Shown: in pieces, positions 30,042 through 38,964 of the stretch
Numbering within the stretch: the stretch's first letter is position 1
Layout of the letters: every line of letters begins with the position of its first letter
Source: Dokdonella sp.
Lineage (GTDB): Bacteria; Pseudomonadota; Gammaproteobacteria; Xanthomonadales; Rhodanobacteraceae
Assembly (NCBI GenBank): GCA_024707225.1
Contig: JANQAE010000004.1
Span: forward strand, 62,001-126,000
DNA length: 64,000 nt
Direction: 5' to 3'
Notes under the pieces: generated by a model
Database searches by the model: none
Told to the model about the DNA's origin: nothing
Seen by the model: only the letters and a program-made list of their open reading frames with translations
Position numbers and translations under genes: made by a program

Positions 30042-30938
30042 TCAGGACTCGGCCAGGATCGCCTCGATCGTCGCGTCCTTGTCGCGCCACAGCGCGTTGA
30101 TCCAGGCCTGGAAGCGCGCGCGCGCCTCCGGATCACGCTCGTAGCCGCCACCGAGCCGGTCGAGCGGCACGGGCAGGCGCCGCACCACGACGCGCACGCG
30201 CCGGACGCGGCCGCTGAGCAGATCGGTCACGCTGGGGCGTCCCTGCGGATAGACCACGGTGACGTCGAGCACCGCCTGCATCAGATCGCCCATCGTCTCG
30301 AGCACGAACGCGACGCCGCCGGCGCGCGGCGGCAGCAGATGACGGTACGCAGACTCACTGGACGCCTGCTTGGCCGCCGTGAAGCGGGTGCCTTCGACGA
30401 AGTTCATGACCGACACCGGCAGATCGCGGTAGCGCTCGCAGGCCTGGCGCGTCGCCTCGATGTCCTTGCCGCGCAGCTCCGGCCGGCGCTCGAGCTCGGC
30501 GCGCGAATAGCGGCGCATGAACGGAAAATCGAGCGCCCACCAGGCCAGGCCGAGCACCGGCACCCAGATCAGCTCGCGCTTGAGGAAGAAGCGCATGAAC
30601 GGGATGCGCCGGTTGAACACCGACTGCAGCACCGGAATGTCGACCCAGCTCTGGTGATTGCACAGCACCAGATACCACTCGTCGCGACGCAGCCCGTCCA
30701 GCCCGTCGACCTCGATGCGTGTACCGCCCAGCGACGCCATCAGAGCGCTGTTGACCGCGATCCAGTTCTCGGCGATCGCGACCAGCGCACGCGACAGCCC
30801 GCGCCGCCACGGCGCGACCGGCAGCACGAATTTCAGCAGCGCCAGCACGAACAGCGCCGAGGCATGCGCGATCGTGTGCACGGCGATCAGGACCGCCGCG
30901 ACGCACGCGGTCAGAACCTGCTTGACGCGCCTGCCCAT
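30042..30938 (-). CDS. 1-acyl-sn-glycerol-3-phosphate acyltransferase (PlsC/YihG type)
   Basis: A 298-residue membrane-bound acyltransferase. Two N-terminal membrane helices are followed by the catalytic NHQSWVD motif (H95, D100), the glycerophosphate-binding FVEGTR motif (E182-R185) and PRAGGVAFVLETMG. The FVEGTRFTAAK form and overall length match the YihG branch, which sets the acyl composition of phosphatidic acid at the membrane. The start at 30938 lies seven bases after the PPi-phosphofructokinase stop, so the two genes are probably translated together. Its own terminator is not visible. Confidence 0.9.
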   Translation of the reverse strand: MGRRVKQVLTACVAAVLIAVHTIAHASALFVLALLKFVLPVAPWRRGLSRALVAIAENWIAVNSALMASLGGTRIEVDGLDGLRRDEWYLVLCNHQSWVDIPVLQSVFNRRIPFMRFFLKRELIWVPVLGLAWWALDFPFMRRYSRAELERRPELRGKDIEATRQACERYRDLPVSVMNFVEGTRFTAAKQASSESAYRHLLPPRAGGVAFVLETMGDLMQAVLDVTVVYPQGRPSVTDLLSGRVRRVRVVVRRLPVPLDRLGGGYERDPEARARFQAWINALWRDKDATIEAILAES

Positions 30939-30945
30939 CGGCGAG

Positions 30946-32205
30946 TCAGGCTTCCGGCTCGAAGGCCGGCAGCACGCGCTCGACCGCGACGTTCTTCAGC
31001 CGCACGTAGCGCGGCAGGCCGTCCTTGCCGGACGGCGGCGGATCCTCGCCGCGGATCAGCGGTTCGAGGTAGCGGCGCGCCCGTTCGGTGATGCCGTAGC
31101 CGTCACGGCGGATGAACGAGCGCGGCAGCTTCTTCTCGGCATTGGCGACCCGGGTCAGCGGCACCGGCTCGATCTTCCACCTGTAAGGGGCGTCGGAGGT
31201 GCGCACGATCGCCGGCATCACGCCGCTGCGTCCGGCCAGCGCATAGGCGACCGCCGCCCTGCCGACCGCGACCGCGTGCGCAACGTCGGTCCGGGACGCC
31301 AGATGCCGCGCCGAGCGCTGCAGATAGTCCGGCTGCGCCCAGTGGTACTTGAGACCAAGCCGGTCCTTGATCCGCTGCGCGATCCACGGCGCCACGCCGC
31401 CGAGCTGGACGTGGCCGAACGCGTCGCGGCCGCCGGTCTCGGACAGGAAGCGCCCGTCCGGCGTCTTGACGCCCTCCGACACGACGACCGTGCACCAGCC
31501 GACCCGGTCGACGGTCGCCTGCACGCGCGCGAGGAAGGCGTCCTCGACGAACGGCACCTCCGGAAACAGGATGATGTGAGGCGGATCGTCGCCGCCCTTG
31601 CCGGCCAGACCCGCCGCGGCCGCGATCCAGCCGGCGTGCCGGCCCATGACCTCCATCACGAAGACCTTGGTCGAGGACTCGGCCATCGAGGCCACGTCCA
31701 GGCTCGCCTCGAGCACCGAGACCGCGGTGTACTTGGCGACCGAGCCGAAGCCGGGACAGGTATCGGTCACCGCCAGGTCGTTGTCGACCGTCTTGGGCAC
31801 GCCGACGACCGACAGCGGATAATCCAGCGCACGGGCCGCGCGGGCGATCTTCAACGCGGTGTCGGCCGAGTCGTTGCCGCCGTTGTAGAGAAAGTAGCGC
31901 ACGTCGTGCGCGCGCAGCACGTCGATCAGCCGCACGTACTGCGCACGATTCGCCTCGAACGTGCCGAGCTTGAACCGGCACGAGCCGAACGCGCCGCCCG
32001 GCGTGTGGCGTAATGCCGCAATCGCCGCTGCCGACTCGGCGCTGGTGTCGATCAGGTCCTCGCGCAGCACGCCGACGATGCCGTTGCGCCCGGCCAGCAC
32101 CTTGACGCGACGGCGCCGTGCCGCCTCGATCACCGCGCCCGCGGTCGCATTGATCACCGCGGTGACGCCACCCGATTGCGCATACAGCAAATTGCCGCGT
32201 TTCAT
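30946..32205 (-). CDS. pfp: Pyrophosphate-type 6-phosphofructokinase
   Basis: A 419-residue phosphofructokinase. The nucleotide loop reads NGGNDSADTALKI (109-121), and PKTVDNDLA (137-145) carries lysine where ATP-dependent enzymes have glycine, the accepted marker for pyrophosphate use. MGRHAGWIAAAAG near 195 binds the sugar phosphate. PPi-PFK is reversible and works in both glycolysis and gluconeogenesis. ATG 32205 has GGAGGAG upstream and gives the family length. Divergent from adk. Confidence 0.92.
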   Translation of the reverse strand: MKRGNLLYAQSGGVTAVINATAGAVIEAARRRRVKVLAGRNGIVGVLREDLIDTSAESAAAIAALRHTPGGAFGSCRFKLGTFEANRAQYVRLIDVLRAHDVRYFLYNGGNDSADTALKIARAARALDYPLSVVGVPKTVDNDLAVTDTCPGFGSVAKYTAVSVLEASLDVASMAESSTKVFVMEVMGRHAGWIAAAAGLAGKGGDDPPHIILFPEVPFVEDAFLARVQATVDRVGWCTVVVSEGVKTPDGRFLSETGGRDAFGHVQLGGVAPWIAQRIKDRLGLKYHWAQPDYLQRSARHLASRTDVAHAVAVGRAAVAYALAGRSGVMPAIVRTSDAPYRWKIEPVPLTRVANAEKKLPRSFIRRDGYGITERARRYLEPLIRGEDPPPSGKDGLPRYVRLKNVAVERVLPAFEPEA

Positions 32206-32356
32206 CGCTCCTCCGCCACCGTCGCGGCCGTTTGACACTCCCGGGTGCACCCGTTAGCGTAGCCCGCGCTCGTTTTGAGGGTCTGCCTCGTCGTCGGGGC
32301 AGTCTAGCGGATCGCGACAGTCGGGATCGCTCCGCCCACATCCAACGGAACACTCT

Positions 32357-32920
32357 ATGCGACTCGTCCTGCTCGGCGCGCCCGGTTCGGGCAAGGGAAC
32401 CCAGGCGGCCAGACTCAAGACCGCACTCGGCATCCCGCACATCTCCACCGGAGACCTGTTGCGCGCCGCCGTCAAGGCCGGAACGCCGCTCGGCGTCAAG
32501 GCCAAGGCGGTCATGGAGGCGGGTCAGCTGGTCTCCGACGACATCGTGCTCGGCATGCTGGAGGAACGGCTCGCACAGCCCGACGCGAATGCCGGCTTCA
32601 TTCTCGACGGCTACCCGCGCAACGTCGCGCAGTGCCGCGCGCTCGAGGCGCTGCTCGAGCGGATCGGCCAGCCGCTCGACATCGCGGTCAAGCTCGACGT
32701 GCCGAACGAGACGATCATCGGCCGCTGCGAGATCCGCTACGAGGCCGAAGGCCGCGCCGACGACAAGCCCGAGACCGTGCGCGAGCGCCTGCGCGTCTAC
32801 GCCGACCAGACCGCGCCGGTGGCCGACTACTTCTCCGGCGTCGGCAAGCTGACCGTCGTCGACGGCGTCGGCGAGCTCGACGAGGTCTTCGACCGCATCA
32901 TGAAGGCGCTGCCGCGCTGA
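32357..32920 (+). CDS. adk: Adenylate kinase
   Basis: A 187-residue short-lid adenylate kinase that interconverts AMP and ATP with ADP. The P-loop is GAPGSGKGTQ (7-16), the AMP site includes HISTGDLLR, and FILDGYPRNVAQC carries the conserved arginine. The lid is short (RCEIRYEAEGRADDKPETV) with no zinc cysteines, the form common in Xanthomonadales. ATG 32357 follows CGGAACACTCT. Directly upstream of mpl and divergent from pfp. Confidence 0.95.
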   Translation: MRLVLLGAPGSGKGTQAARLKTALGIPHISTGDLLRAAVKAGTPLGVKAKAVMEAGQLVSDDIVLGMLEERLAQPDANAGFILDGYPRNVAQCRALEALLERIGQPLDIAVKLDVPNETIIGRCEIRYEAEGRADDKPETVRERLRVYADQTAPVADYFSGVGKLTVVDGVGELDEVFDRIMKALPR

Positions 32921-32966
32921 CGCCCGCGCCGAATCGACCGCACCGGCCGGGCCGGGAACGGGCCAG

Positions 32967-34325
32967 ATGAAACTGCACATCCTCGGCATCTGCGGCACCT
33001 TCATGGGCGGCATCGCCGCCCTCGCGCGCGAACTCGGCCACCAGGTCGAGGGCTCCGACGCCAACGTCTATCCGCCGATGAGCACCCAGCTCGAAGCGCT
33101 CGGCATCACGCTCGATGCCGGCTACGCGGCCGAACATCTGGTGCCGCCGCCCGACCAGGTGATCATCGGCAACGCGCTGTCGCGCGGCAATCCGGCGGTC
33201 GAGCACGTGCTCGACGCGCGCCTGCCGTACCGGTCCGGCCCGCAGTGGCTCGGCGAGCACGTACTCGGCGACCGCCAGGTGCTGGCCGTGGCCGGCACCC
33301 ACGGCAAGACCACGACGACCTCGCTGCTGGCCTGGCTGCTGGAGGCGCAGGGCTGCGCGCCGGGCTTCCTGATCGGCGGCGTGCCCGGCAACTTCGAACG
33401 CTCCGCGCGCGTCGGCAGCGGTCCGTTCGTGATCGAGGCGGACGAGTACGACACCGCGTTCTTCGACAAGCGGTCCAAGTTCGTGCACTACCGGCCGTCG
33501 ATCGCGATCCTCAACAATCTCGAGTTCGACCACGCCGACATCTTTCCGGACCTGGCCGCGATCGAGCGCCAGTTCCACCATCTGGTCCGCATCGTGCCCG
33601 GCAACGGACGCCTGATCGTCAATGCCGAGGACCGCAACCTGGCACGCGTGCTCGCGATGGACTGCTGGACGCCGGTGGACAGCTTCGGCATCGACGCCGG
33701 CGACTGGCGCGCCCACCTGCTCAAGGCCGACGGCTCGGTGTTCCGCGTCAGCCATCGCGGCACGCCCGTCGGCGAGGCGCGCTGGTCGCTGGTCGGACGC
33801 CACAACGTCATGAACGCGCTCGCCGCGCTCGCCGCCGTGCACGCGGCCGGCGGCTCGGCCGCCGAGGCGCTGGCCGCGCTGGATGGCTTCGCCAGCGTCA
33901 AGCGCAGGCTCGAGCGTCTGGACGCCGGCCCGGACAGCGGCATCACGGTCTACGACGATTTCGCGCACCACCCCACCGCGATCGCGACGACGCTGGAAGG
34001 TCTGCGCGCGCGCGTCGGCGATGCGCGCATCCTGGCCGCCGTCGAGCCGCGCTCGAACTCGATGCGGCTGGGCGTGCACGCCGACGAACTCGCGCCGTCG
34101 CTGCGCGACGCTGATCGGATCGTCTTCCTGCAGCGGCCGGAACTGCCATGGGACGCGCAGCGCGTGATCGCGGCGCTCGACGGCCGCGGCCAGGCCGCCG
34201 CCAGCGTCGACGCGCTGCTGGACGCGCTCGCCGCGATGGCGCAGCCGGGCGACCACGTGGTGTTCATGTCGAACGGCGGATTCGAAGGCGCACCGCGGCG
34301 ATTCGCGGCGCAGCTGCGCGGCTGA
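32967..34325 (+). CDS. mpl: UDP-MurNAc:L-Ala-gamma-D-Glu-meso-DAP ligase (murein tripeptide recycling)
   Basis: A 452-residue Mur ligase relative that reattaches recycled tripeptide to UDP-MurNAc, saving de novo steps of peptidoglycan synthesis. The N-terminus MKLHILGICGTFMGGIAAL is the Mpl version of the UDP-binding glycine loop. The ATP site is GTHGKTTTTSLLAW near 110; EADEYDTAFFDKRSKFVHYR near 150 and DDFAHHPTAIATTL near 330 are also diagnostic. Start ATG 32967 with GGGAACGGGCC upstream. The gene follows adk in one direction. Confidence 0.95.
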   Translation: MKLHILGICGTFMGGIAALARELGHQVEGSDANVYPPMSTQLEALGITLDAGYAAEHLVPPPDQVIIGNALSRGNPAVEHVLDARLPYRSGPQWLGEHVLGDRQVLAVAGTHGKTTTTSLLAWLLEAQGCAPGFLIGGVPGNFERSARVGSGPFVIEADEYDTAFFDKRSKFVHYRPSIAILNNLEFDHADIFPDLAAIERQFHHLVRIVPGNGRLIVNAEDRNLARVLAMDCWTPVDSFGIDAGDWRAHLLKADGSVFRVSHRGTPVGEARWSLVGRHNVMNALAALAAVHAAGGSAAEALAALDGFASVKRRLERLDAGPDSGITVYDDFAHHPTAIATTLEGLRARVGDARILAAVEPRSNSMRLGVHADELAPSLRDADRIVFLQRPELPWDAQRVIAALDGRGQAAASVDALLDALAAMAQPGDHVVFMSNGGFEGAPRRFAAQLRG

Positions 34326-34369
34326 GGTGCCGATCGCTGCGGACATGGGCCCTTGCTAGACTCGCCTTG

Positions 34370-34968
34370 ATGGCCTGTGCCGACCGCAACGACCTGCCGC
34401 TGTTTCCGCTGTCCAATGTGCTGTTTCCGGGCGGGGTGCTGCGGCTGCGCATCTTCGAGCCGCGCTACCTGGACCTGGTCCGCGAGTGCTGCCGCGACGG
34501 CAGCTGCTTCGGCGTGTGCCTGATCATCGAGGGCAGCGAGGTCGGTGCGCCGGCGGTGCCGGCCGCGATCGGCACGATCGCGCGGATCACCGACTTCTAC
34601 ACGCTCGACCGCGCCTGCTCGGCATCACCGCCGAGGGCGGCGAGCGCTTCCGCGTCGAACGCACGCGTGTGCGCGACAACGGCCTGATCCGCAGCGAGGT
34701 CTCGCGCTGGGAGCCCGAGGCGAGCCAGCCGGTACCGGCCGAGTTCGGCCTGCTGCCGGTCATTCTCGATCGCCTGCTCGCGCAGATGAATCTGCCGGCG
34801 CGCAACGAGGACCGGCGTTGTTTCGACGATGCGAGCTGGGTCGGCTTCCGCCTCGCCGAAGTGCTGCCGCTGGCGACCGACGAGCGCCAGCAGATGCTCG
34901 AGACCACCGATCCGCTGCAACGCCTGACGCTGCTGCGCGATGCGCTGCCGCGCTTCCAGCGCGAGTGA
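34370..34968 (+). CDS. Lon N-terminal-domain-like protein, frameshifted in this sequence
   Basis: The first part reads LPLFPLSNVLFPGGVLRLRI, the opening of the Lon substrate-binding (LAN) domain, and continues to TDFYTLDR. From about 34612 the family sequence resumes one frame over, as GLLGITAEGGERFRVERTRV to the end. Inserting one G in GACCGCGCCTG restores GAC CGC GGC CTG and a 199-residue protein. These stand-alone LAN-domain proteins (about 190-200 residues) have no protease; their function is poorly understood. ATG 34370 lies right after a TAGACT box (34357-34362), so the transcript may be leaderless. Confidence 0.8.
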
Positions 34969-35003
34969 CGCTCCCGTCCACCCGAGATTCCCGAGGAACC
35001 GAC

Positions 35004-35825
35004 ATGACTTCGCTGGCCGGCAAGACCCTCTTCATCACCGGCGCCTCGCGCGGCATCGGCCTGGCGATCGCGCTGCGCGCGGCCAGGGACGGTGCGAACG
35101 TCGTGATCGCGGCCAAGAGCGACGTACCCAATCCCAAACTGCCCGGTACGATCCACAGCGCCGCCGCCGCGGTCGAAGCCGCCGGCGGTCGGGCGCTCGC
35201 ACTGAAGGTCGACATCCGCGAAGAGGACCAGGTGCGCGCCGCGATCGAGCGCACCGTGTCGACGTTCGGCGGCCTCGACGTCCTCGTCAACAACGCCAGC
35301 GCGATCTGGTTGCGCGGCACGCTCGACACGCCGATGAAGCGCTTCGATCTGATGCAGCAGGTCAACGCGCGCGGCAGCTTCGTCTGCGCGCAGGCCGCAC
35401 TGCCGCATCTGCTGGCCGCCTCCAATCCGCACATCCTGACACTGGCGCCGCCGCCCTCGCTCGATCCGCGCTGGTGGGCGCCGCATACCGGCTACACGCT
35501 GGCGAAGATGGGCATGAGCCTGGTCACGCTCGGCCTGGCCGCCGAGTTCGCCGGGCGCGGCATCGCGATCAACGCCCTGTGGCCGCGTACGATCGTCGCG
35601 ACCGACGCGCTCAACATGATTCCGGGTGTCGCGCTCGAACGCTGCCGCAAGCCGGACATCGTCGCCGATGCCGCGCACGCGGTCCTGACCACGCCGGCCG
35701 CCACGCTCAACGGACGCTTTCTGATCGACGAGGAGGTGCTGCGCGCGCGCGGCGTCGAGGATTTCTCCGGCTATGCGGTCGACTCCGCGCAGACGCCGCT
35801 GATCGACCTGTTCCTCGAGAGCTGA
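35004..35825 (+). CDS. Short-chain dehydrogenase/reductase (HSDL2-like)
   Basis: A 273-residue NAD(P)-dependent oxidoreductase with a Rossmann fold. The cofactor loop is TGASRGIG (13-20), NNASAIWL follows, and the catalytic YxxxK is Y163-K167 in HTGYTLAKMGM. The catalytic serine normally before the tyrosine appears replaced: the strand reads ILTLAPPPSLDPRWW. This SDR group (hydroxysteroid dehydrogenase-like 2) often acts on fatty acyl chains, but the substrate here is unknown. ATG 35004 has GAGGAACC upstream. Its stop lies six bases before the convergent methyltransferase stop. Confidence 0.88.
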   Translation: MTSLAGKTLFITGASRGIGLAIALRAARDGANVVIAAKSDVPNPKLPGTIHSAAAAVEAAGGRALALKVDIREEDQVRAAIERTVSTFGGLDVLVNNASAIWLRGTLDTPMKRFDLMQQVNARGSFVCAQAALPHLLAASNPHILTLAPPPSLDPRWWAPHTGYTLAKMGMSLVTLGLAAEFAGRGIAINALWPRTIVATDALNMIPGVALERCRKPDIVADAAHAVLTTPAATLNGRFLIDEEVLRARGVEDFSGYAVDSAQTPLIDLFLES

Positions 35826-35831
35826 AGCCGC

Positions 35832-36752
35832 TCAGCGCAACCAGCGGCGCCAGCCGCGCACCGGGCGTTCGCGCCGCTCGGCGCCGGACGCGGCCTCGGC
35901 GGCCTGCGTCCGCAGCCGCGCGACCTCCGCCTCGAGCTCGGCGATGCGCGCGCCGGCCGCCATGTTCTTGCGCACCTCGTGGTTGTAATGCGCGTAGACC
36001 GACTCGTCGCGATCGCCGAACAGCGACAGCGCCGGCAGGTCGGCCGGCAGCTCGCCGCGGCCGCAGACCGCGACGTAGTAGATCGGCGCGTACTCGAGCC
36101 CGGGAGACGGTGCGGCGTCTCCGGCCCGGGGCGAGGTCCACAGCTGACTGCCGCCCGGTGTCCCGTCGAGCGACCACAGCGCCGACTGGAACAGCAGCTT
36201 CTGGCCGTACAGCCGGATGCTGCGGAAATGCGGGCTCAGCAGGTCGATCAGCTCCTCGCGGTAGAGTTCGCGTACGTGAAACTCGTTCTGGAAGCCCATC
36301 GCGTCGGAGTAGCTGCGCTTGTCGGGCGAGGAGATGATCAGCAGGCCATCGGCAGCCAGGACGCGCGCGAAACCCTCGATCATGCGCTCCTGCTCGTGCA
36401 GGTGCTCGAGCGTCTCGAACGAGACGACCACGTCGAAGCGGGCGTCGTCGAACGGAAGCTGCGTCGCGTCGCCGTGCACGAACTCGAGATTCGGACGCGC
36501 GCCGTAGCGCTCGCGCGCGTGCGCGATCGCCGCCTCGGACAGATCGACGCCGACGACGGCGGCCGCCGATCGCGCCATCAGCTCCGATCCGTAGCCTTCT
36601 CCGCAGGCCACATCGAGCACGCGCTTGCCACGTACCACATCGAGCGCGAACGCATAGCGGTGCCAGTGCTCGTACCAGATCTCGCGCACGCACTCGGGCG
36701 TGAAGCGCTCTCCGGTGAACGGCAGCGCGGCGGTGTCGGACTCATCGGCCAT
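35832..36752 (-). CDS. Class I SAM-dependent methyltransferase
   Basis: A 306-residue methyltransferase. Motif I is VLDVACGEGYGSE (45-57), followed by VVGVDLSEAAIAHAR and FDVVVSFETLEHL. The C-terminal third carries a coiled coil (NMAAGARIAELEAEVARLRT). Such enzymes methylate O-antigen sugars or lipids. The start overlaps the wzt stop by 11 bases with GAGGTG upstream, so it is translationally coupled to the exporter, suggesting it modifies the exported glycan. No sugar-synthesis genes are adjacent. Confidence 0.85.
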   Translation of the reverse strand: MADESDTAALPFTGERFTPECVREIWYEHWHRYAFALDVVRGKRVLDVACGEGYGSELMARSAAAVVGVDLSEAAIAHARERYGARPNLEFVHGDATQLPFDDARFDVVVSFETLEHLHEQERMIEGFARVLAADGLLIISSPDKRSYSDAMGFQNEFHVRELYREELIDLLSPHFRSIRLYGQKLLFQSALWSLDGTPGGSQLWTSPRAGDAAPSPGLEYAPIYYVAVCGRGELPADLPALSLFGDRDESVYAHYNHEVRKNMAAGARIAELEAEVARLRTQAAEAASGAERRERPVRGWRRWLR

Positions 36753-37986
36753 CGGGCACCTCGGTATCGGATCGGCGGGCGCGGTCGACCGCGTCGGGCC
36801 AGCGGTGTTCGAGACGCACCAGCCCGAACTCGCGCGACTCGCCGCGTATCGTGATCGCACGCTCGACCGTGTCGAATGCGCGCACGCCTTCGCTGTCCAT
36901 CGAATGCACGCGCAGGCTGTAGCTGCCCGGCAGCAGGGGCAGCCGCGGAAAATCGATTCTCGCGACGAAGGTATCGCCATCGCGGACCGGCGCGACCGAC
37001 TCCATCTCGGTCGTCACGCCGTAGACCGGGGTCCCGTCGGCACGCGCGAGCCCGAACGCGACGACCGGCAGGCGGCCGTCGCGCGAATGGATCCTGGCCT
37101 CGACCTGCAGATCCGCTCCGCACTCGAGCACGGTCGGCCGGTCCGCGGCCACGCCGTTGAGCGCGACGCCGATCACCGCGAACTCCTGCGAGGCATCGAC
37201 CTTCTGCGATCGTGCCGCCTGCTCGCCGCTCTTGCGCTCCTGGTAGGCGAGGTAGGCCTGCGTCACGTCGAACACGTCGCCGTATGCGGCGACGCCGCCG
37301 TCGCGCAGCCACAGCGCGTGCCGGCACAGCTTCTGGACGTGGTACATGCTGTGCGATACCAGCAGCAGCGTGCCACCGCCGCCGAGGTAGTCCTCGATCC
37401 AGCGGATGCACTTCTTCTGGAACGCCTCGTCGCCGACCGCGAGCACTTCGTCGGTGATCAGCAGGTCCGGCCGCAGCGCGGCGACGACCGCGAAGCCGAG
37501 CCGCACGACCATGCCCGAGGAGTAGTGCTTGACCGGTTCGTCGATGTAGCGGCCGATGTCGGCGAACGCGATGATCTCGTCGAGCTTGGCGCGCAGTTCG
37601 GCCGGCTTCAGACCGTACAGCACCGCACTCATCGTGACGTTGTCGCGGCCGCTGTACTCGGGGTGGAAGCCGGCGCCGAGTTCGAGCAGGGCACCGACCC
37701 GGCCGTCGACGCGCACGCTGCCCTCGCTCGGCGTCAGCACGCCGGCGATCAGCTTCAGCAGCGTGGACTTGCCTGCGCCATTCTCGCCGATGAGGCCCAG
37801 CGACTCGCCGCGCCGGACGCGCAGATGGACGTCATGCAGCACCGGGATCGAGTCGACCCCGCGACGGCCGGTCATCAGCGACGCCAATGCCCGCAGGCGG
37901 TCGCGGCGATGGAACACCTTCGGATAGCGCTTGCCCAGACCGGAGGCCTGCACCAGCACCGAGGGCAGCGCGGCATCGTGGGTCAT
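36742..37986 (-). CDS. Polysaccharide ABC transporter ATP-binding protein (Wzt-like)
   Basis: A 414-residue ABC ATPase with a C-terminal extension. Walker A is GENGAGKST (67-75), the signature is HYSSGMVVRLGFAVV near 155, and LLITDEVLAVGD is the extended Walker B. The region from about 260 to 414 has the beta-sandwich pattern of the Wzt carbohydrate-binding domain, which caps O-antigen chains before export. It is coupled to the permease upstream (wzm at 38096) and the methyltransferase downstream. Confidence 0.9.
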   Translation of the reverse strand: MTHDAALPSVLVQASGLGKRYPKVFHRRDRLRALASLMTGRRGVDSIPVLHDVHLRVRRGESLGLIGENGAGKSTLLKLIAGVLTPSEGSVRVDGRVGALLELGAGFHPEYSGRDNVTMSAVLYGLKPAELRAKLDEIIAFADIGRYIDEPVKHYSSGMVVRLGFAVVAALRPDLLITDEVLAVGDEAFQKKCIRWIEDYLGGGGTLLLVSHSMYHVQKLCRHALWLRDGGVAAYGDVFDVTQAYLAYQERKSGEQAARSQKVDASQEFAVIGVALNGVAADRPTVLECGADLQVEARIHSRDGRLPVVAFGLARADGTPVYGVTTEMESVAPVRDGDTFVARIDFPRLPLLPGSYSLRVHSMDSEGVRAFDTVERAITIRGESREFGLVRLEHRWPDAVDRARRSDTEVPDGR

Positions 37987-38095
37987 TGCGAAACCCGCAC
38001 GACGGGGTGGCCGCTCGAGAGCGGAGCGTCTCCGCGGCGTTCGAGCCGCCGCGCCCGCGTCTCCTTCGCCCGATCGGAAGCCGCCATCCGGGCGT

Positions 38096-38872
38096 TCACA
38101 GGAAGTCCTCGAAATGACGGTCCAGACGCCGGAAGAACCAGCTGCCGATCAGCATCGCCGCCACGGCGACGAGGACGGCGATCGCCAGCCGCGGCGCCTC
38201 GATGTGCCCGTATCCGAGCAGCACGCTGCGAAAACTCTCGGCGTAGAACGTGAACGGATTGAGGTCCAGCCAGTGGCGCAGATGCTCGGGCAGCGATTCG
38301 CGCGCGTAGAAGACCGGAGCGGCGAACATCATCAGCATCAGGATCTGTCCGAGCGCCTGGATCAGGTCCCGGACGAACACCTGCAGCGCGGACAGTACCA
38401 GGGCCAGACCGGTCGTCAGCAGCAGCAACGGCACGTACAGCAGCAGCGCCAACGGCAGACCGGCCAGATCGATCCGTTGGCCGAGCAGTTTCAGGATCAG
38501 CACGATGGCGACGAAGCCGAGCGAGTGGACCAGGAAGCTCGAGCCGACCGCCGCGAACACGAACACCTTGCGCGGCAGCGCGATCTTGCCGATCAGGGCG
38601 GCGTTCTCCTGGACCGCCGTCGTCGATCGCAGTATCGCCTCGGAGAACGCGGTCCACGGCCACAGCGCCGTCACCAGGAACGGCACGAAGCCCGGCGCGT
38701 CGCTGCCGGGCAGGCGCGCCTTGAACACATGGACGAAGACGAACGTATAGACCGCCAGCTGCACCAGCGGCTGGATCAGGGCCCACAAGCCGCCGCTGAA
38801 ACTGCCGGAAAAACGGTTGCGCAGTTCCCGCTGCAGGAACTGGCCGATCAGGGTCAGAGAATGCGTCGGCAC
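38096..38872 (-). CDS. Polysaccharide ABC transporter permease (Wzm-like)
   Basis: A 258-residue ABC-2 type permease with six membrane helices. LIGQFLQRELRNRFSGSFSG is the typical amphipathic start, and PLVQLAVYTFVFVHVFKARL and LNPFTFYAESFRSVLLGYG match the Wzm/TagG family. With the ATPase at 36742-37986 it forms a glycan flippase. GTG 38872 is taken as start, since no ATG precedes the conserved helix. No polymerase, ligase or glycosyltransferase genes lie nearby. Confidence 0.88.
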   Translation of the reverse strand: MPTHSLTLIGQFLQRELRNRFSGSFSGGLWALIQPLVQLAVYTFVFVHVFKARLPGSDAPGFVPFLVTALWPWTAFSEAILRSTTAVQENAALIGKIALPRKVFVFAAVGSSFLVHSLGFVAIVLILKLLGQRIDLAGLPLALLLYVPLLLLTTGLALVLSALQVFVRDLIQALGQILMLMMFAAPVFYARESLPEHLRHWLDLNPFTFYAESFRSVLLGYGHIEAPRLAIAVLVAVAAMLIGSWFFRRLDRHFEDFL

Positions 38873-38964
38873 GGCGAAGGCTGACTACCGGGACGATGCG
38901 AGTTCGAGTATGCGAATCGTTGCACGAGGCAGCGGCATCGGCGATGCGGAAGCGATCACCGTTC

